From: an uncultured Ruminococcus sp.
GTDB lineage: Bacteria > Bacillota > Clostridia > Oscillospirales > Ruminococcaceae
Direction of reading: 5' to 3'
DNA: 8,525 nucleotides
Assembly: GCA_945876405.1 (NCBI GenBank)
Contig: CAMCOJ010000077.1
Location: forward strand, 1-8,525
The position numbers and the translations under genes were made by a program. Below are positions 5,699 to 8,525 of the stretch, in pieces. Every line of letters starts with the position of its first letter. The first letter of the stretch is position 1. The notes under the pieces were generated by a model. That model saw only the letters and a list, made by a program, of their open reading frames with translations, searched no databases and was not told the DNA's origin.

Positions 5699-7154
5699 AA
5701 AAACGGTGGTGTACAGAGGAAGCTTAAAAAGCTGCAATTACAGATGCTCATACTGTCCGTTCTCAAAACACCGTGCACTGAAGGGTGAAACAGAAAAAGA
5801 CAGAGAGGCACTGCTCAGATTCTGCAATAGTATTAAAGAGAGAGCAGAATCAGAAAACATCGGTGCTGTTTTTATTACACCTTACGGAGAGGCGGCAATA
5901 TATGAGTATTACTGGGATGCAATGGCAGGGCTTTCCCAGACTTCATCTGTTGAGTATGTTGGAATACAGACCAATCTTAGCTTTGATGTATTTCATATGA
6001 CAGGAAGGTTTGAAAAAGCCGGAGGCCTGAAAGAAAAGCTGAGATTATGGGCTACATTTCATCCAGAGATGACTGCTGCGGAGGACTTTGCCGAAAAATG
6101 CAGGATACTTACCGGTATGGGTGTCTCTGTCTGTGCGGGTGCAGTAGGTGTTCCTGAAAATATCAGGCTGATAAAAAACCTCAGAGTGCTTCTGCCACCT
6201 GAGGTATATCTGTGGATTAATAAAATGGACGGACTCGGACGCAGTTATACACGGGAAGAGATCAATGCCTTTCTTTCTGCTGATCCGTTTTTTGAAAATG
6301 AGCTGAAACTGCATGCAGCTGATCCTGATATGTGTGCCGGAAGATGTTTTGTGGAACCAGATGGAAAGGTGCATACATGCAATATAAGCAGAACGAAACC
6401 TGCAAACTGGTATGATTCTGCTCCGGAAGAAATCTGGTCGCCTCTGTGCACGAGGAAGATCTGCAGCTGTTATCTTGCATACGGAGGAAGAACTGACTTT
6501 GAAAATCTGTTCGGCATTTACCCTGTTTTCAGGCAGCCGTTCAGGGCAAAAGCTGTTTTCTGTGATATAGACGGAACGATAATCCGAACCGGACAGAAGG
6601 GACTTTCTGAAAGAAACCGTGCCGTTCTTCAGGCTGTATCGCAGATGTGTCCGGTTTTTTTCGTGACATCACTCCCGTATGAAAAAGCTGTGTCTGTACT
6701 GAAGAATGATACTGATATATTCAGCGGCGGAGCATGTGCGTCAGGCGGATATATTTTTATAAAGGAAAACGGGGATATAACTGAAAAAGTGTTCCCGGCA
6801 GAAGGCATTTCCTCTTCGGTCATCAGGAGAATATCTGAAGAAAAGCATGCAGAAGTTAAAATTTTCAGATACAAAAAAGAGATTTACAAAGTTACTCTTT
6901 ACAGGAAACGGGGAGATGACTGGAGTACTGAAGAAACAGAACAGATATCTGATATGATTTCAGGAAAGGTGAGGGTATTTGCCGAAAAGAACTGTCTTCA
7001 GATAGTCTCTGCTAAGGCCGGTAAAGGAAATGCGGTAAGAGAGATATGCATGCATACCGGAATTTCACCGGAATATACGGTGGCATTAGGAAATGATACC
7101 GAGGATCTTGCTATGAAAGAAGTCTGCGGTTTTTACAAGGAAATAAAATTATGA
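5691..7154 (+). CDS. STM4011 family radical SAM protein fused to a HAD hydrolase domain
   Basis: This is a two-domain protein of 487 residues. Residues 1-285 form a STM4011-type radical SAM enzyme with CxxxCxxC near the N-terminus (C15, C19, C22 in 'SCNYRCSYCPF'). A 'TPYGEA' motif at 63-68 corresponds to the SAM-binding GGE motif. A later cysteine set (C215, C219, C230, C253, C258, C260) could hold an auxiliary Fe-S cluster, SPASM/twitch-like. Residues 286-487 form a Cof/HAD-IIB-like phosphatase with D292-I-D294-G-T (nucleophile and acid), T326-S327 (motif II), K445 (motif III) and GNDTED 467-472 (motif IV metal site). All four HAD motifs are present, so that domain should be active; at about 200 residues it is compact. 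The reading frame is continuous across the junction. The start overlaps the STM4012 stop by 8 bases, and the stop overlaps the transporter start (ATGA). The fusion implies consecutive steps on one substrate. Confidence 0.85.
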   Translation: MDRKTVVYRGSLKSCNYRCSYCPFSKHRALKGETEKDREALLRFCNSIKERAESENIGAVFITPYGEAAIYEYYWDAMAGLSQTSSVEYVGIQTNLSFDVFHMTGRFEKAGGLKEKLRLWATFHPEMTAAEDFAEKCRILTGMGVSVCAGAVGVPENIRLIKNLRVLLPPEVYLWINKMDGLGRSYTREEINAFLSADPFFENELKLHAADPDMCAGRCFVEPDGKVHTCNISRTKPANWYDSAPEEIWSPLCTRKICSCYLAYGGRTDFENLFGIYPVFRQPFRAKAVFCDIDGTIIRTGQKGLSERNRAVLQAVSQMCPVFFVTSLPYEKAVSVLKNDTDIFSGGACASGGYIFIKENGDITEKVFPAEGISSSVIRRISEEKHAEVKIFRYKKEIYKVTLYRKRGDDWSTEETEQISDMISGKVRVFAEKNCLQIVSAKAGKGNAVREICMHTGISPEYTVALGNDTEDLAMKEVCGFYKEIKL

Positions 7155-7636
7155 CGAAGAAACTTACTGAGATGTCTGTGCTTACAGCAATTGCTCTTAT
7201 AATATTTACTGTCGAATCCCATATCCCGAATCTTTCCCCGATACCGGAAATGAAACCTGGTCTGGCAAATATAATAACGGTCTATGCCGTATACCGATTC
7301 AGCCCTTCGGAAACAGCCCTTATAGTTGCTGCAAGAATTATACTCGGCTCAGTATTTACCGGAAATGTTTCAGTAATGCTTTACAGTATGTCAGGTGCGG
7401 TACTGTGCCTTGCGGGGATGATACTGATAAAGAAGATCATTCCTGAAAAATATATGTACCTCAGCAGTATAGCAGGTGCAGTTCTTCACAATACCGGCCA
7501 GCTGATTGCCGCTGTTTTCATTATGCATACAACAGCAGTTATTGCATATTATCCTTTTCTTATTATTACAGGGTGCATATCAGGTCTGTTCACCGGGTTG
7601 TGTGCACAGTATGTTGTTTTACGGGTGAAGAGGTGA
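7151..7636 (+). CDS. Gx transporter family protein (HepI-like integral membrane protein)
   Basis: This 161-residue, strongly hydrophobic protein has about five predicted membrane segments (roughly residues 8-22, 38-50, 56-90 as one or two, 104-126 and 130-157). The early motif 'ESHIPNLSPIPEMKPGLANI' (22-41) is diagnostic of the family once named heptaprenyl diphosphate synthase component I (Hpre_diP_synt_I) and now usually called Gx transporter. 'RIILGSVFTGNVSVMLYSMSGAV' (from 62) and 'AVLHNTGQ' (110-117) also fit. The family resembles the substrate-binding subunits of ECF transporters; its ligand is not established. ATG 7151 overlaps the STM4011-HAD stop in ATGA, and AAGGA at 7137-7141 lies 9 bases before it. 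It is therefore the last gene of the operon and may move the pathway's substrate or product. Most relatives have Lys-Leu where this has K35-P36, a small deviation. Confidence 0.85.
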   Translation: MTKKLTEMSVLTAIALIIFTVESHIPNLSPIPEMKPGLANIITVYAVYRFSPSETALIVAARIILGSVFTGNVSVMLYSMSGAVLCLAGMILIKKIIPEKYMYLSSIAGAVLHNTGQLIAAVFIMHTTAVIAYYPFLIITGCISGLFTGLCAQYVVLRVKR

Positions 7637-7711
7637 TGCGGGGGTTGATTTCTGTTTCATTTTTATATTTCTTTTCATTTTGAAGTTCTTCAAGAAAAAG
7701 ACTGATATCCG
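7637..7711. other. Convergent intergenic gap without a clear terminator
   Basis: This 75-base, AT-rich gap separates the Gx transporter stop from the PIN toxin stop. It holds a pyrimidine-rich stretch and a small dyad, TTGAAG-TT-CTTCAA (7680-7693). The stem is short, its loop is only two bases (four if the top pair opens), and no run of T follows in either direction. I see no convincing intrinsic terminator or RNA gene here. Confidence 0.5.
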
Positions 7712-8140
7712 TCAGTACAGATCATTTTCTGCCTGTTCTAAAATCTGTATCATTTCTGACGGAGTTACAATGAAGTTACGTACAGGAAAGTGTTTAGTGT
7801 TGCCTGTTATCAGATACGCATCGTCATCTCGTTTTTCCATAACGACTTCGTAAAAAACCAGATCATCCATATCAGGAAGAATTTCTCCAGTTGAAGATGC
7901 GGATACTGATTTACCAAATTTTTTAATGAGCGAAATGAGAGCATGTATTCTTTCTTCACTAAATTTAAACTTCTTTCTGTGAAGAACATCATTATACTCT
8001 GCAAGAATTTCTTCGTTATACAAAGGTATAACACGTTGACTTGCAACCGCGTCAATTACTTTGCGTGTGGAAGAATCATTATGCTTACTTAATAAAGAAG
8101 AAATAAGGACATTGGTGTCATACACTGCGTAATATTTCAT
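7712..8140 (-). CDS. PIN-domain toxin of a type II toxin-antitoxin module
   Basis: This 142-residue protein has the PIN_3-type layout. D8 lies in 'YAVYDTNVLISSLLS', E44 and E48 in 'NEEILAEYNDVL', and D92/D93 in 'LPDMDDLVFYEVV'. 'RDDDAYLITGNTKHFP' (D105-D107 and the downstream GN-x-KHF) completes it. The clustered acidic residues bind Mg or Mn in PIN ribonucleases, which in toxin-antitoxin modules cleave RNA when free of antitoxin. ATG (8140-8138) overlaps the antitoxin stop by 4 bases, giving coupled translation in the usual antitoxin-first order. The protein is full length and shows no frameshift. Transcription converges on the STM401x-Gx operon. The RNA target is unknown. Confidence 0.88.
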   Translation of the reverse strand: MKYYAVYDTNVLISSLLSKHNDSSTRKVIDAVASQRVIPLYNEEILAEYNDVLHRKKFKFSEERIHALISLIKKFGKSVSASSTGEILPDMDDLVFYEVVMEKRDDDAYLITGNTKHFPVRNFIVTPSEMIQILEQAENDLY

Positions 8141-8439
8141 CCTCTGTTATTCCTCTCGGCTCTTGCGGCAGTGATTTCTGCATTTATTTCTTCAAGTGTC
8201 ATCTCCGGAACGTCTCTTGCTTCATTGCGTAATGCATCAATAACTGCCTGCGCTTCTATCTGAGTTTTTTTGGATTCAGGTAAAACTGCAGGAAAAGGAA
8301 GTCCGCCAACCATTCTTGTGCGTTCCATAAACATGCGAAATGCAGTGTTCAGATCCATTCCCATTGCAGAGTAAATTGCTGCACATTCTTCCCTTAATGC
8401 CTTGTCGCATCTAAACTGATTTAATACCTGTTCAGCCAT
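8137..8439 (-). CDS. RelB/DinJ family antitoxin
   Basis: This 100-residue protein starts at ATG 8439-8437, with GGAGG at 8451-8447 spaced 7 bases away. A longer in-frame start at 8496 would add 19 residues beginning MYKRQ, but that codon lies in sequencing adapter and is rejected. Residues 1-45 ('AEQVLNQFRCDKALREECAAIYSAMGMDLNTAFRMFMERTRMVGGLPF') match the RelB/DinJ ribbon-helix-helix region: a beta-strand, then a helix with the 'MG(M/L)(D/N)(L/M)(N/T)TAF' turn, then 'GG-LPF'. This part should dimerise and bind DNA. The C-terminal half is charged and helical, as expected for a toxin-wrapping segment. DinJ relatives usually pair with RelE/YafQ toxins; here the partner is a PIN nuclease, a pairing also seen in clostridia. 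It probably represses its own operon through the inverted repeat just upstream. Confidence 0.87.
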   Translation of the reverse strand: MAEQVLNQFRCDKALREECAAIYSAMGMDLNTAFRMFMERTRMVGGLPFPAVLPESKKTQIEAQAVIDALRNEARDVPEMTLEEINAEITAARAERNNRG

Positions 8440-8446
8440 AACAGCA

Positions 8447-8451
8447 CCTCC
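8447..8451 (-). promoter_or_regulatory. Ribosome binding site of the antitoxin gene
   Basis: GGAGG on the minus strand sits 7 bases before ATG 8439. It decides the real antitoxin start against the adapter-derived longer frame. Confidence 0.85.
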
Positions 8452-8452
8452 A

Positions 8453-8471
8453 TGTATTTGATGTAAATACA
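8453..8471 (-). promoter_or_regulatory. Candidate toxin-antitoxin operator (perfect inverted repeat) next to a -10 element
   Basis: Reading the minus strand, TGTATTT-ACATC-AAATACA is a perfect inverted repeat with 7-base arms and a 5-base centre. It ends one base before the antitoxin ribosome binding site. Upstream of it on the minus strand lies a TA run ending in TATATT (8476-8471), a fair -10. Transcription would start inside the repeat, so a bound RelB-type ribbon-helix-helix dimer would block RNA polymerase. The matching -35 would fall at about 8494-8499, which is adapter here, so the promoter cannot be completed. Symmetry is seen directly; binding is inferred. Confidence 0.6.
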
Positions 8472-8481
8472 ATATATATAC

Positions 8482-8525
8482 CTGTCTCTTATACACATCT
8501 CCGAGCCCACGAGACAGGCAGAAAT
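8482..8525. other. Nextera sequencing adapter contamination at contig end
   Basis: CTGTCTCTTATACACATCT (8482-8500) is the Tn5 mosaic end used in Nextera libraries. CCGAGCCCACGAGAC (8501-8515) is the Nextera i7-side adapter. AGGCAGAA (8516-8523) equals the N703 i7 index, and the final AT begins the flow-cell sequence. None of this is genomic. Trustworthy sequence ends at about 8481. It also creates the false peptide start MYKRQ on the minus strand. Confidence 0.98.

Noticed and set aside
7678..7695. Intrinsic terminator between the convergent genes
   Set aside because: The dyad TTGAAG-TT-CTTCAA has a two-base loop, little GC and no T tract on either side.
8440..8496. Extended antitoxin N-terminus starting MYKRQ at a GTG codon
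   Set aside because: The GTG lies in the Nextera mosaic end. The ATG at 8439 has GGAGG at proper spacing and matches the usual RelB/DinJ start.

Overview
The window looks like an 8.5 kb Illumina contig from a low-to-moderate GC Firmicute, most likely a gut or rumen Ruminococcus-type clostridium. That placement rests on A/T-leaning codon use, AAGGAG/GGAGG ribosome binding sites, close-packed genes, a clostridial-style Gx transporter and a DinJ/PIN toxin-antitoxin pair. It is an inference, not a proven identification. The last 44 bases are not genomic: they are a Nextera transposase adapter with a sample index.

Region 1 (1-761, +) is AT-rich. It holds the last 77 codons of an ATPase of the AAA_15/AAA_21 (SMC/OLD/ABC-like) type, followed by a 175-residue protein with a PD-(D/E)xK-nuclease-like motif; the stop and start codons share one base. 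This resembles a two-gene ATPase-nuclease defence module cut by the contig edge. Next (758-1669), starting in an ATGA overlap, is a 303-residue protein with U32-peptidase/UbiU-UbiV features: a cysteine cluster and a KIEGR motif.

Region 2 (1711-7636, +) is one tight operon of six genes. Five match, in order, the conserved families of unknown function STM4015 (leucine-rich repeat), STM4014 (ATP-grasp-like), STM4013 (sulfatase/alkaline-phosphatase-fold hydrolase), STM4012 (HemN-like radical SAM) and STM4011 (radical SAM). Here STM4011 carries an extra C-terminal HAD phosphatase domain. The sixth is a Gx (HepI-like) membrane transporter joined by an ATGA overlap. Four of the five junctions overlap and the fifth has a 4-base gap, which suggests coordinated expression. 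Two radical SAM enzymes, a ligase-like enzyme, two phosphoester-type hydrolases, an LRR protein and a transporter together look like an undescribed modification, biosynthesis and transport pathway. No substrate is evident.

Region 3 (7712-8481, -) converges on the operon across a 75-base gap. It encodes a type II toxin-antitoxin module: a RelB/DinJ-family antitoxin followed by a PIN-domain toxin in an ATGA overlap. A perfect 7-5-7 inverted repeat lies just upstream of the antitoxin ribosome binding site and is a good autoregulatory operator candidate. The promoter's -35 region is lost to the adapter.
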